Position numbers and translations under genes: made by a program | DNA from: Phlegmacium glaucopus | Taxonomy: Eukaryota; Basidiomycota; Agaricomycetes; Agaricales; Cortinariaceae | Direction of reading: 5' to 3' | DNA length: 64,000 nt | NCBI GenBank assembly: GCA_015039465.1 | Contig: MU130157.1 | Location: forward strand, 637,125 to 701,124 | The notes under the pieces: model-generated | What the model saw: the letters and a program-made list of their open reading frames with translations, nothing else | Database searches by the model: none | Told to the model about the DNA's origin: nothing | Shown here: positions 48,602 through 60,421 of the stretch, one piece after another | How positions within the stretch are numbered: the first letter of the stretch is position 1 | Layout of the letters: every line of letters starts with the position of its first letter

Positions 48602-49490
48602 TTATAGTATATGAAGTAACCTCAGGATGGAGTGAAAAATCAAAATCTTGATTACTAAACCTCCGAGTCCCATGTTCATCGTTCCCGCACGTTGGAGCCA
48701 TGCAAACCAATTGCCTTTTGGGACTGCCCCACCGTAGAAGAAACTCTGAGCACGAGCAGCGATTGAACCTATACAGTGAATAGTCAGATAAAGTTCAAAA
48801 AAAAAAACTTGCATAATCCAATAGTCAAACCGACCTTTGACGGGACCCAAAGGACCAAAGCCTAAACATGTGAAAATGCGCCGAAGGATAAAATTCTCTG
48901 GGATAATCGCCACCCCGAGAAGGATCAAGAGTAGCTTAGGGTATCTGGCTGTCAATCGTCTTCGTCAGGTAACACGAAATTATTAATCTACCGCCCTGCG
49001 ACAATTATTTACCGATAATGAGCAAGGCATGGATAATATAGGGTTTGATCTTGCCAAAGTTCGTTCGAACAGTATCTCCAGGTATTTTCCAATGCCCGCA
49101 AACATCAACAAGTGCATCTTCGCACTTGTCAAGGGCATGAGTTATCATAGTCTTCTGTTGTTTGTATCGCTCTGTTTGGTTTTCGGGCAGGGGTTTGGGA
49201 TATTCCTTTTCCAGCTCTTGCGGCTCGGCAGCTAATTGGTCTTGATGTTCTTTTAGATCTATGCCATGCGGAGTTTTCAACATGGCTTCTTGGAACTTTT
49301 CTGATATTGAGGTGTCACGGTCCAACTGCGAGATGCAACGTGTTGAGTCGTTATACATGGTAACAAGTTTTCGAACTTCAAAGGTACTACTCACCGCATC
49401 TCCTACGATCGTCGACTTGAGGGGCGTTTGAATTGATGCGAGTACGATGGCGAAACTGAGAAAGAGAAAGTAGAGTGAAAAGACCTTCAT
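48602..49490 (-). CDS. ISG12/IFI6-27-like small membrane protein, copy A (intact)
   Basis: Four exons give about 230 residues. The start MKVFSLYFLFLSFAIVLASI is a signal peptide. A charged helical middle follows, containing ENQTERYKQQKTMITHALDK and CGHWKIPGDTVRTNFGKIKP. The C-terminal part is hydrophobic and carries CLGFGPLGPVKGSIAARAQ, then FFYGGAVPKGNWFAWLQRAG and a final hydrophobic helix. This order (GFGPxGpVxGSiAAxxQSxxxG-VpxGSxFAxLQSxG) matches the interferon-stimulated ISG12/IFI6-27 family (Pfam Ifi-6-16), known mostly from animals, where it acts at membranes in apoptosis and innate responses. Here the family call rests on that motif, and function is unknown. Exons join by GT-AG introns (for example starting GTGAGTAGTACC). 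It is the left, downstream-most member of a tandem array with copies B-D. Confidence 0.7.
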
Positions 49491-49860
49491 GGTTAACGCG
49501 CAACGCGTTAACCTAGGCTGCTCTGGGGCACGTGATTTGAATTACAAAAACCTACGCCGAGATGAACGTGGGAACCCAGTAGATTCTAACAAGGATCAAA
49601 GTTAAAGCACAAGGTTCGTCAAACGACAGATTGGTCGCATGACGATGAGCATTGTAAAAAAGCCTATGTTATCGCAGCATGACCTGGCCCTGAAGGTGAA
49701 TCATGTTAAAAAGGAACAAGTACTGCCAGTAGAAACAAACAACAAAGTTTTCGGCCATTAAAAGAGATCGAATAACCGCAGAGTCGCTTCTCGCAAGGGG
49801 GTCGTTAATCATATTGAAGATATCAACGATGTCGATGGTCTATACAGACCGTGGATTTCT

Positions 49861-50460
49861 GTTCATTCCTGCACTTTGGAGTCATGCAAACCAACTGCCT
49901 TTTGGGGACTGCCTTACCGAAGAAGAGACTCTGAGCAAGAGCAACGATTGTATTGCAGCAGCAACCTTAGATAAATACGTAGATTAGATTAGATTTAGAT
50001 ATCATGTGGACTTTAGATAAGGAACTTGCTATCCATCAGTGCCACTCGACGCATCTACGAGCCCGCAGCTACCTTACACCAACTCTGACTACTCCAGCGG
50101 TTCGGAAAATTCCTTTTTCAACTTGCGAGACAGTTTGACATCCATGTCCTGCAGACTTTTTATCATGGCTTCTGTATCGGCCATAATTCGTCTCATGGCC
50201 TCCTCGAGCTCGACGATCTTTGTCTGATATTGAGGTGTACTGCATTGAAAAGGTGGAATAAACCCTATAGGGGAATCATCTGTGTCCAACTGCAAGATGG
50301 CAACGTGTTGAGTCCGTTGTACATAGTGCCAAGTTTTTACAACTTCAAAGGTAGTACTACTCACCACATCCCGTGTGATCGTCGACGTGAGAGGCGTTTG
50401 AATTGATGCAACTACGATGGCGAAACAGAGAAAGAGAAAGTAGAGTGAAAAGACCTTCAT
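49861..50460 (-). pseudogene. ISG12-like copy B, truncated pseudogene
   Basis: The first exon is nearly identical to copies A and D and keeps the signal peptide and its intron. The next exon has an extra segment (PIGFIPPFQCSTPQYQTKIV), then reaches a stop at 50089 within the helical middle, just after KEFSEPLE. Farther on, 49861-49945 still holds a broken piece of the C-terminal motif: matches to KGSWFA and LQSAGMN are interrupted by an in-frame stop and frame shifts. It is therefore a decayed tandem duplicate; a short truncated protein could still be made. Confidence 0.7.
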
Positions 50461-51162
50461 GGTTGTGTTGGTTAACGTTAGCCTAGGCTGGCCACGATGC
50501 ATCAGTATTTGAGGGAAATAGTTTCCACGGGTTTCTCAACGTGAGCAACAAAGGAAACCGAGTAAAAAACCAGTTGAAACCTGGAAACTAGAAATCTCGG
50601 AAACCTATGTCCAATTTTCTGGAAACGTGCTTGGGGTTCTAAATTTTACAAAGAAATATCTACCGTGTAGTGTTACTATTGTAGTGTCCAGCATTAGTGT
50701 TTCTGGGTTTCTAGGTTTCTGGGTTTCCTGAAACCCGGAAACCAGTGAAAACCTGACAATGAAAACCCGGAATCTATTTTGCCAAAATGCAGTTGGAACA
50801 GGCAAGGTGATTATATAGCAAGATGAACATGGGACCAGTAAATTCTACAAAGATCAAAGTTAAACATAAGGTTCGTCAACGACAGGTCGGTCGCGTACTG
50901 CCTGTGGAAAACAAACTTGAGCAATTTCGTCCATTAGAAGAGTTCAAATAACCGCAGAGTCGCTTCTCGCAAGGGGAAAACTGTGGATTTCTGTTTTCAT
51001 ATTATTCAACCATCCATAATAGCACCCCTATTATCCAAATCTTAACATCCAAGTGAAGTTATATATTGGTTGACTACTCTCAAAGATCGTGAATGTCACA
51101 CAAGACTGGTACTTGAATCACATCCGGGTCAATTGGAGAGCAAGTTGACACAAGAAGAAAGT

Positions 51163-51358
51163 TTATAGTAGGTGAAGTAACCTCAGGATGGCGTGAAACA
51201 TCTTGATTACTAAACCTCGCACGTTCATTCCTGCACTTTGGAGCCATGCAAACCAACTGCCTTTTGGGACTGCCGCGCCGTAGAAGAAACTCTGAGCACG
51301 AGCAGCGATTGAGCCTATGTGGTAATAGTCAGGTAAAACTTGCATAATCCAATGAAAA
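51163..51358 (-). pseudogene. ISG12-like copy C, 5'-truncated fragment
   Basis: Only the last exon survives, with GSIAARAQSFFYGAAVPKGS, WFAWLQSAG and the terminal hydrophobic helix. The intron just upstream is homologous for about 40 bp, then the similarity ends. No signal peptide or middle exon is found between it and copy D. The exon itself is intact but has no promoter or start, so it is a remnant of tandem duplication or deletion. Confidence 0.7.
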
Positions 51359-51617
51359 ATTAGGTTCGCTTCGCTATAGAAACAAAATATCGTATCCAGT
51401 TCAAAGTGATCTTCACACCTAAAAAAACGTTATTTACTGTTTCATAACGGGAGAGTATCTTACAACTATGTATATTATTATTCAGCAAGGTGTCATGTCG
51501 ACGCAGTCGACCACTAGTTAAAATGGGTACATCCGAGTCAATACCAGGAGAGCAAGTTAAAAGCCCGGGCAGGTGAGGGTCGAGCGAGGAAGAGCAAATC
51601 GATAAGAGAAGGGGGTT

Positions 51618-52528
51618 TTATGGGTGAAGTACCCTCAGGGTGGCGTGCCAAAAAATCTTCATTACTAAACCTCGCACTCCCATGGTCATTCCTGCGCTTT
51701 GGAGCCATGCAAACCAACTACCTTTTGGAACTGCCGCGCCATAGAAGAAACTCTGGGCACGAGCAGCGATTGAACCTATACAGTAAGTAGTCAGACAAAG
51801 TTCAAAGAAAAAACTTGCATAATCCAATAGTCAAACCAACCCTTTACTGGACCTAAAGGACCAAAGCCCAAAAACGTGAAAATCGGCCGGAAAAAATATT
51901 TCTTTGGGATAACCGCTGTCCCGAGAAGGATCAAGACTGGAACAGGGTAATTGGCTGTCAATCATCTTCGTCAGGTAACACGAAATTATTAAGCTACCAC
52001 CCTTGCGACATTACTTACCGACAATAAGCAGACCATGGAAAATGTAGGGTTTGATATCGTCAAAGCGCGTTCGAACAGTATCTTCAGGTATTTTCCAATG
52101 CCCGCAAACAACAACGAGCGCATCTTCAAAAATTTCAAGGGCATGAGTTATCATGGCCTTCTGTCGTTCGTATCGCTCTGCTTGATTTTCAGGTGGGGGT
52201 TCGGAAAATTCCTTTTCCAACTCTTCGAAAGCGTGACCCAGCTCGACATCTAATCGATCTTGAAACTCTTTGAGATCTATATCCTCCAGACTTTTCAACA
52301 TGGCTTCTGTGTTGGTCGTAACCCGCCTCATGGCCTCTTGGAACTCGACGATCTTATCTGATATTGAGGTGTCCAACTGCGAGATGCAACGTGATGAGTC
52401 GTACATGGGCGAACCTCAAAGGTAATACTCACCACATCCGCTACGATCGTCGACGTGAGAGGCGTTTGAATTGATGCGAGTACGGTGGCGAAACAGAGAA
52501 AGAGAAAGTAGAGTGAAAAAACCTTCAT
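51618..52528 (-). CDS. ISG12/IFI6-27-like small membrane protein, copy D (intact)
   Basis: Four exons give about 240 residues, intron positions as in copy A. The signal peptide (MKVFSLYFLFLCFATVLASI) is followed by a longer helical middle (KIVEFQEAMRRVTTNTEAML, ELEKEFSEPPPENQAERYER, CGHWKIPEDTVRTRFDDIKP). The C-terminus has FLGFGPLGPVKGSIAARAQ, then FFYGAAVPKGSWFAWLQSAG and a last hydrophobic helix. The middle differs from A by substitutions and an in-frame gap, while the ends are strongly conserved. The downstream donor after GPVK is GTTGGT, weaker than in A, so splicing efficiency may differ. No domain other than the ISG12-like one is seen. It is the upstream end of the array. The family call is by motif; the function is not known. 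Confidence 0.7.
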
Positions 52529-52910
52529 GGTTGTTGGGTAACGCGTTAGCCTAGGCTGTCTGGGGCACGATGGAAGAGACAAGGTGATTATATAGCAAGA
52601 TGAACGTGGGAGCCAGTAAAAAATATCAAAGCTTAAACACAAGGTTCGCCAACGATAGGTCGGTCACATAACGATAAGCATTCTAACAAAGCCTATGTTA
52701 TCGGAGCATGACCTGGCCCTAAAGGTGAAAACGAATGTTAACAAAGGAACAAGTGCTGCCAGTGAAAACAAACAACAATGTTTCCCCCCATTAGAAGAGC
52801 CCGAATAAGGGCCACCTGTCGTTAATCATATTGAAGATATCCAACGCCAATATCGGTACGGACTGTGGATTTCGTGTTTTCATTTCGACCATCCGTCACT
52901 CCCCCAATCT
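52529..52910. other. Intergenic
   Basis: This is 382 bp holding the copy D promoter and the 3' flank of THG1. It includes the AACGATAGGTCGGTCA and CATATTGAAGATATC-type segments that recur upstream of copies A-C, a sign that flanks were duplicated together with the genes. Confidence 0.55.
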
Positions 52911-54294
52911 TCAATCCCTCAAAAGACCAGGCCGCGCGTCCCAAAATTCATCTTTAATGATATCGCAGTGGATCAATTCTATCCTATACCGAACGGATTT
53001 GGATTCATGTTTATTCTTCTTTCCTTTTGATTTTATCGGTGTCAGTTGTTTGTTTTGTATCTTTTCATCCGTCGGCGATGTAGCGCAATCTTTATGGGTC
53101 GCCTCGTCGGCAATTGGTAGTGGTGAAGTTAGTGGGACAGTATCTGGAGGGATGAGTTTGGTTTGGTTTTCTCTTTCTTCTTCTTCGTCGACCTTTGATA
53201 TATAGGAATGGGTTGGGTTAGTTTCTTAACGAAGAAAACCCAGAATTCTCTTTAAAGATAATACCAACCTCTTCACGGAACAAAACGCTTCCTTTTCGAA
53301 ACTTGGCATCAAGTTTATTGTAGTTGATGCCAAACCGAGAGTAGAGAATCTCATGTTTATCTTTCGAGAATGTTCCCTATAATCAGAAAAGACGAGTACT
53401 CGTATGACCCATTGTCCCCTTTTTTAGCACGACACAAGTGAAAAAACGGCTTACTCGTAACGTAGCATGAGCTTCTGTTGTAGTCTGACCACCCTGTTGT
53501 ACAAGCGACCAAAAGGTCGTGTTGTACAAGTTATTGATGTGTGCTAGTCATAAAAAAAACCAATAATCAATGGAACAAAAAATCAAGAAGTGAATAGGGA
53601 GAACTTACTGTCAGCCTGTCTCCAAGCAAAGTAATCTCGTACATGTTTCTCGGTAGGATACAGAACGATCCTACCATCAAAAGACGGTGGGTAGAGTAAT
53701 GGGGTATTCGGAAAGTACGTCGACCAGTGGAAGACGTAACATGAAGTAAATAGAGATGTTAGAGTAGAAACGATCTTGGATTGACGTCGATTGTAGAGAG
53801 TAGTGGATTTTCGAAGGAGGAAACTGTTCTAGGTTGAATAATCAGTATGTTGATTGGAACGAAGGTTTGGAGGAGGCTGGACAATCGATTTGAACATTGG
53901 GTAATGGGTTGTTGCGCATCAAACGATAAGACGGGAATAAGAACAGAATATTCGGAGTAAAAAATTCGAAGAACTTATGTATTGTGGGGGCGGGGTATAC
54001 TAACCTAAATTCATCTGATTCTCCAAACGCAAGAATGATATCTGGGTATTCTTCCATAAGGTCTCTAGCAGCGTGATCCATTAGTTGAAGAGCTCGAACA
54101 TCATTAGGTTTTGTAAATTCGTGTTTTTCTGAGAATCTGAAGATTTTTTTTTTTGAGTTTTGATCAAAAGGAGATATATAAACAATCTACCGATGAAATG
54201 AATGTCCGTCTAGACGGAAAAGCATAAAAGTGCCTGGGAGCAACGGATCTGGTAGTTCGAACTCACGAACGTAGGCGTATTTTGTGTTGGCCAT
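52911..54294 (-). CDS. THG1: tRNA-His guanylyltransferase Thg1
   Basis: Six or so exons give about 310 residues. Thg1 adds the extra 5' G (G-1) to tRNA-His, needed by histidyl-tRNA synthetase. Family blocks in order: MANTKYAYVREFE, FMLFRLDGHSFHRFS (metal-binding Asp in RLDG), KPNDVRALQLMDHAARDLME, the IILAFGESDEFSFLLRK box with the second metal pair, then LTSLFTSCYVFHW, LLYPPSFDGRIVLYP and the YFAWRQAD-HINNLYNT segment. RGTFSKDKHEILYSRFGINY and the end block IELIHCDIIKDEFWDARPGL are also present. Between them is a low-complexity acidic insert (EEVDEEEEREK), common in fungi. The start is the Met of MANTKY. It is divergent from an acidic protein gene, with 229 bp between starts. Confidence 0.95.
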
Positions 54295-54523
54295 CGTGCA
54301 TGAGGAACGGATGATAAGGAATGAGTCATGCAATGTATTTTGCAGGGACCGGAATGATTTGCTAATAATCAAACCATATTCAGTAATCCTTTCCATAACC
54401 GGCTTGCCTAGCACAAGCTTCACACTACATTCCCCAAATTTGCTAACTGCCACCACAAGCAACATCAAAAAGGTCCCAAAAAAACACAGATCTTTTTTCT
54501 TTTATTTTCATATAAAAACACAT
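54295..54523. promoter_or_regulatory. Divergent intergenic promoter of THG1 and the acidic-protein gene
   Basis: This is the 229-bp interval between starts pointing away from each other. No element beyond a T-rich stretch near 54490-54505 stands out. A shared promoter is inferred from layout. Confidence 0.35.
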
Positions 54524-55305
54524 ATGGCAACTGCAGCAAACTCTTATTACTTTCGTCGTCGTACCATGGGTCGAGCAGCATCTCCGCCCACTTGGGCATG
54601 CTACGAGCAGATTCACAATGAGGACGACTCAGATTCCGATTGCAGCGACTCCAACTCCAACTCGGACTCTTGCTCTGAAGAAGATGAGGATTACAAGAAT
54701 GGTGGAGAAGCACCTCTCAGTCCCATCTCGGGACATCGTCAATCGATGAACGACTCTGATGATAATGAGCCTCAGACCATTGGTGTGCCTAGGACTGAGA
54801 CTGATGTTCAGGATATTGAGATGGATATGGATGTGGATGGTCCTGATGGTCAGAGTAAAGATCCAGGTGCGGAGAAATCAAAGGATGTGAAAGGGAAACA
54901 ACGTGCCATTGAACCTGAGCCTGAGTCACCGAGGCGCCAGAAGAAGAAACGTAACTCTGTATACACTCTTCGTCCTATTCTGACTATTCAAAGGAGCCAA
55001 GGATTCGTTTGGAACCAGGTTAGTCCTTGAAGGTTTGTATATGAAACCCCAAGTCTCATTTAAATGTAGGATCTGTTCGTACCACCATACATCAAAGATA
55101 GATGTATGTGCATACTATCCTGTCTACCGTTTCTTCTTCTTAACTTGAAATTCTTCTTCTAGATGTAGCCTCAACCTCTCCTCCGAACTCGCGAGGATTC
55201 ATTTCGACGTCAGTCTCTTCGAACAACTCTGCCATAACGGACTATGAAGTTGAAGTCGTCGAGATTCGCGTGCAAGAGGGTGAACTTGACAGTATCATCC
55301 CTTGA
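54524..55305 (+). CDS. Conserved acidic protein, unknown function
   Basis: Three exons give about 220 residues. The first exon is very acidic and Ser-rich (NEDDSDSDCSDSNSNSDSCS, then EEDEDYKNGG) and carries a short basic stretch (RRQKKKRNS), a possible nuclear signal. The C-terminal part is better conserved in feel: TIQRSQGFVWNQDLFVPPYI, KDRYVASTSPPNSRGFISTS and TDYEVEVVEIRVQEGELDSI. This end segment has the look of a conserved basidiomycete protein, but no named domain is recognised. Introns start GTTAGT and GTATGT. The start at 54524 is the first in-frame ATG after the stop-rich leader. Its function is not known. Confidence 0.75.
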
Positions 55306-55615
55306 ACGTTTGAATCCTTTTACGCATCTTCTATCCACCACCCATGTTACAATCGTCTTTTCATCATGCTGTTTTTTTAATAGGTCTCTTTAACGTTTTT
55401 CTGGGATGTCCCAATTTATCTCTTACACGCTAAACCATTACTTACATTGTTACAAAGGCTATGTCTTCATCCTTTTTTTTTGTTACTTACAACTCTTCTT
55501 TTATACTCCACTCCTATAGCTGTTTCGATATATATACGTACAAGAAGTCAACTGCGCGGCAGCGTCTTACATGTATTTACAGATATACTTACAATGTCTT
55601 CATGACGTCAGAATA
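55306..55615. other. Intergenic
   Basis: This is 310 bp holding the acidic-protein gene's 3' flank and the CK2 beta promoter. It is T-rich, and no coding region was seen. Confidence 0.5.
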
Positions 55616-56927
55616 ATGAGTGACATTGACTAACGTGACCAAGTACACGGTGTGACCGTTCTCATAACTCGGGTCTCGATTGTTCGAACAAGTTGAGTAT
55701 CCCATTTTATTTCAAATATCTCTTGAAATATATAATAATTTCAACAGTGGAAGATCCATCAACAGGCTCGGATTCAGATTACTCAAGGTGCTCATTCATC
55801 CCCACCTACCGAGATTCTCATTAAAACAATTTGTATAGCACAGTACGCTTTTACACTTTTGGGAGGCAAATAAATCTGATGATTTTTTTCTCCCCTCTTC
55901 GTTATCCCCTTGTCTAGTGGATCTCTTGGTTTCTTTCATCCAAGGGAAACGAATATTTCTGCGAAGTGGATGAAGATTTTATATTGGACCGGTTCAATCT
56001 AACAGGATTGAACAATGAGGTAGCCAACTACCAACAAGCTTTGGATCTTATCACGGATAGCATGGGTGTGTGTCTCAACTTTTTTTTTCCTTTTTCACAA
56101 TCCAATCCTGAATTATGGGTTCGAAAAAGATGACGATATCCAAGACGACCTTCGCGGTTCTCTTGATGTACAGGCAAGACTACTTTATGGCCTCATTCAT
56201 GCACGATGGATTGTCACTGCAAGAGGATTAACAAAAATGGTGTGTGTTCATTCCCCACCCCCAAAATACCAAAAAGAAAGCAACGGGGTTTCATAAACCA
56301 ACATAATAATACATTTTTCCATTCCAGCTTGACAAATTCAAACGAGCAGACTTTGGTCGCTGCCCACGTGTCTTATGCGCATCTCAACCCCTCCTTCCAG
56401 TCGGTCTCACAGATATACCTTACGAAAAATCAGTCAAATTATATTGCGGGAGATGCGAAGACCTCTATTCTCCCAAATCATCACGACATGGATCCATCGA
56501 TGGTGCCTACTTCGGAACCACCTTCCCACATCTCCTCTTCCTCGTCTACCCAACCCTCATTCCATCAAAAGATGTTGATCTCCTGCAACAAAACGCTGCT
56601 GCTGCTGTTGCTGCTGGAAAAGATATTAATGTACCTGATTCTAGGAATAGACGACGATTGAGGGAGGATCCTGAGGTTGCTATTGCAGCTGAAGGTGGAG
56701 GAGAGTCGATTAATACGGCTAGTGTTGCTTTGAAGGCTGAACGATATCGTCCACGTATATATGGCTTTCAGCCTAACGAGACTGCTAAATTGCAGAGATG
56801 GCAAGAAGCCATTCGTGATCGGTGAGCGAAACCAATCTTTTTTCATTAGAAATGGGACTAATGGAAATCTCATTCGTTAATCAGCCAAATATCTCGTCTT
56901 GAAGCCTTTGAAGAAAAAGCTCAATGA
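55616..56927 (+). CDS. CKB1: Casein kinase II regulatory subunit beta
   Basis: About seven exons give about 280 residues. CK2 beta dimerises and tunes the kinase alpha subunits. The core is unmistakable: [40 protein letters not shown], then [20 protein letters not shown], the zinc region CPRVLC and [24 protein letters not shown], and [20 protein letters not shown]. The tail extends beyond the usual end with an Ala-rich and charged stretch finishing EAFEEKAQ. The 5' end is less sure. The start proposed is a split ATG (55616-55619, then an intron starting GTGACA), and a 4-nt micro-exon at 55839-55842 is needed to join ...GSDSDYS to WISWF in frame. If these are wrong, the N-terminus changes by a few residues only. 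Confidence 0.88.
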
Positions 56928-57635
56928 TTTTGTTTTGCTTTCTCTTGGTTGCTTTACTATAATTGTAACCTTCTCTTTTTCCTCTTTTTTTTTTTTTTTT
57001 TCTAGTTCAAATCACTTATGATAATGAGCTCGGGTTATTCTTTGATTAACTTAACTGTGGTGGTGGATTTCAACGTTCTGAAGAATCTATCTCCTATCTC
57101 CTTGGGAGGTATAGTTGTAACCGCAAAGAACGTTTTTTCCCTGTTCAGACCCCTACCATGGGATAGATGCCTTTCTTCGAGGAGCGTGAGCTGCAACAAG
57201 GCTTTCCCTTCAAGGCTTCAACAACCTTTGGGACTGGCGCTGTGTTCAGACTAGTAGGCTATATTCAAGCTACCAAAAATACCCACAGAGCTTTGTGTCG
57301 GTCGTGGAAATCAAGTACATACACACACTCATCAAAAAATTTCGTTAAAAGGGATACATACAAGATATAGATATAACCGCATGTAAGGAGGGGGCCGTCA
57401 TTAAAATCATGTCACAAGAAAGCAAGTAAAAAAAAGCAAGAAAGTATATGAAAGCAATGTCCATAGAGGACATACCGTTCGTTATTCAAGAAAAAAAACC
57501 AAATAGACGAATTTCTTTTCTTTTCCTGTCCAGCCAAGATGTTTGATCCGTGATGATGATAATGATGATGATGTTGATATAGGTATGTATAGTACCAAGG
57601 AAAAGAGAGAAAGGGGGAAGGAAGCATCCACATTA
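56928..57635. other. Intergenic, converging 3' ends
   Basis: The 3' flanks of CK2 beta and the large membrane protein meet here. It contains a GATGAT-rich simple stretch near 57550-57575. No gene was recognised. Confidence 0.6.
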
Positions 57636-60421
57636 TCACGCTGCAGGTGTCCAATCATTATCCAAACCCGCAGCCCAAGGAGTATTCAAAGGAAACGACG
57701 CGCTCAAAGGACTCGTCGACCTATCCACCGCTCTCACAGTACCAAATGAACTATCCATCACAGTCGCAACAGACGCAGATCCCAATGACCTAATCGTGCT
57801 CATCTTGTCAGGACTTACATGGGCAGATGGTGGTGCCCCGATTATAACAGATGAATCGAGTGGATTGCTGCTGCTGCTGTTTGATAAGGGGGACGGTCGT
57901 ATTTGGGAAGAGGAGAAACCACCGAGTGCTGATAGTGTTGGTGAATTTGTGTGGTTGCGACGTCGTCCGTCGGAGGAGATACTGCCTGTGCGTGCGAGGG
58001 AATGAGCAGAGGGACGAGAGGAAGCGGAACCTATCGAGCTGGACCCGTCCCTTCGTGAAGCTGGTGCTGATCCTGTCGATCGTGCAGGGGAATTGATATG
58101 AGATCTCATAGAGTGTAAAGATCCTTGTTCAGACATGAAGCCAGCTTGGTCGATGAGCTATATAACACACGTAGGAGAAATTTTGAGCACTGATTCCTTT
58201 AAGAAAAGAAAAAAAAGCTGTTTACCAGACCAAAAGTCCCTCGTCTTCCAGCATCTCCAAATCCAGCAGAAGCAATCGACCTCCAACCAAGTTCAGCATC
58301 TGGAGGTGCATCTTCAAGAAGATCAATGGTAATCCTGCCAGAACTACTCAGACTGTTGTTGGTTAAACCAGAAAAGATACCGCCGAATGCTGACGCCGCA
58401 GGAGAGGAAGCTGTAACTTCCGTAGCTACATCTGACCAGCCTACGGGCCTGATCGTATCCAGACCTGGAGGGAAAGATGGGATTTTTATCCCAAGGCTGC
58501 TATTGCTGGCTGTTTCTTTCAAGGACGAGACAGATGTGAAGTGAGGTAGAGCAGCGGGAGCTGGTAGGTCAAGGATGTCAGAGCCTGGAGCAAAGTCCAA
58601 AGATAGGTTCAAATTGTCTGTCACGCCTGGAGACCCTGTAATATTTCGATCATCGTAAGCAGGGGGTCCCGACGGAGGACTTGTTATCCAGACGGGGCCG
58701 GTCATAGATGGTTCTCCAGGTACAGCAACGGGTGTCACTGCCCTTGGAAGAGGGGGTAATAAAGGTGTACTTGGAACGGAAGAATGGGCGTCGTGATAAA
58801 CCGTACCAGCCGACGTGCCACTACGAGCGCTAGAACTGGATTTGGGTCGAGTGTCATCAAGACTAGTGCCCACCCCTCTACCCCTATCATCCACTATACT
58901 ATCCGGGCTCAACATAGCCTGACCCATCTCAAGATCCTTTTCGGTGAAAGGTTCAATGGTGAAATCAGGCGTGTATCTGTGAGATTGAACATTCCTAAAC
59001 CAACTCCTACGGCCGAAGTTTGCTAAACCACCGAGTCCCAATCCAATAGCTCCTAGCAGACTACGGCTAGGTCTGGGATTGAGTTCACCAAATTCAGGCA
59101 ATTCGGGTAACTCAGGTGGATGAGATCCAACCATTGAAGCAACTCTGCGACGTTGAGCCATAAGTATTTCCGCTTCTGGTTGATCGGGCATGCGGGTTGA
59201 AGAATCTGGATGCAAAGCGGAGGAATCTGGGTGCAAAGAGTCGGGATCAAGAATTGGTGGAGGAGATAATAAAGGATCGGGAGCATAGGCGTAAGCACCG
59301 GTATACTCTCCGTCTTCGTACATGTCTGGATCGTCGGGGAGAACGTTCTCTTGGTTAAGACGTTCCATATCAGCGTCAGAAAGGACGGAGCTACGAGCTT
59401 GGGAGTGCTCTGGCATGCTCGGAAGGATTCCGAGTCCCTCCTGACCTGGTCGATCGAGGAGGACACCGAAACCTGATGCATGGGAGCCGGAAGACCGAGA
59501 ACCAGAGGAATTGCTATTATTAGTCGGAGGTGGAATGCGTGGAATAGCATAGGAAACGGCCATCGCAGCAGGTACTTGGGACATGATGGCAGCAGAGGCA
59601 GCTGCTCCCGCAGCAGATGTTTCAGCAAAGGTCGGTCCTACACGGCTTTCGCGGAGGAAAGAGGATGCTTCGTCGCCGCTATGACGGGGAGAGCCTTCTC
59701 CTGGTACACGATGACCTTCTGGGGCGCTATGAGCGTCTCGTGGCATGCGGTAACCCTCCACATCACTCGGAGACAGGACGTCATAATCCCCATCTTCTTC
59801 TGGAGGTACCAAGGTGGCAAATTGACGCCTATTTCTTCGACCTTTGCACCAGAGACATAGGAAAAGGGCCAAGACGAAGACAAAAATAAGTCCCAGAACG
59901 CTTGCAACTATAACGCCCACGAGTTGACCTTTTGTCAACCCGGCAAGTTGGGCTGCAGATGAGGATGAGGGAAGACTTGTAGTGGGGGTTGATGGTAGAG
60001 ATGAGTTTGTAGGAGAAGCAGAGGAAAGATTGCTTGTAGGAGTGGTAGAGAAAGTAGGTGTCGCAGTGTTAGATATTGAAATTGAAGCAGAGGTAGATGA
60101 AAAGGTTGTAGGTGTCGTCGTTGTTGCTGTAGTCGTAAAAGAAGGTATCGCAGTTGTCGTGAGTGGGGTAGATGTCACGGATGATGTTGAAGCAGGTGAG
60201 GTGGATCCACCAAATATCCATAATGACCCCAATGGTATCTATTCAAAAGAATTAAACAATGCAGCTCCATTTCGAATTGCAATACTTACACTTGGACCAA
60301 AGTAGGTCAGTGGCAAGTAGACGATGGAGGTCTCTGTAGCCACTGGAACTCCAGCAGCATTGGTAACAACCGACGCGGAAGGCGTCAGCCATGGAGGAAA
60401 CACTTGCGAAGGTTGTGTCAT
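57636..60421 (-). CDS. Large Ser/Thr-rich single-pass membrane protein
   Basis: Three exons give about 890 residues. The N-terminal about 140 residues are Ser/Thr/Pro-rich (TTTATTTTPTTFSSTSAS) and probably O-glycosylated outside the cell. One membrane segment follows (GQLVGVIVASVLGLIFVFVL, then FLCLWC) and a basic stop (KGRRNRR). The long cytosolic part is Pro/Ser/Asp-rich and has an acidic EDGEYTGAYAYAPDP stretch and many SP/TP sites. The layout resembles wall-stress or mucin-like sensors (Mid2/Wsc type) in architecture only; no domain match is claimed. There is no typical signal peptide, though N-terminal variants with a weak hydrophobic leader exist. Exon 1 joins exon 2 at GPS|IPLGSLW, and exon 3 begins LLIDQAGFMSEQG. 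The start at 60421 is the only ATG found. Confidence 0.72.

Noticed and set aside
52831..53205. A 124-codon plus-strand frame
   Set aside because: It lies antisense to the C-terminal exons of THG1 and is a shadow of that gene.
59480..59860. A 126-codon plus-strand frame
   Set aside because: It is antisense to the long Ser/Thr-rich membrane protein, whose biased composition opens other frames.
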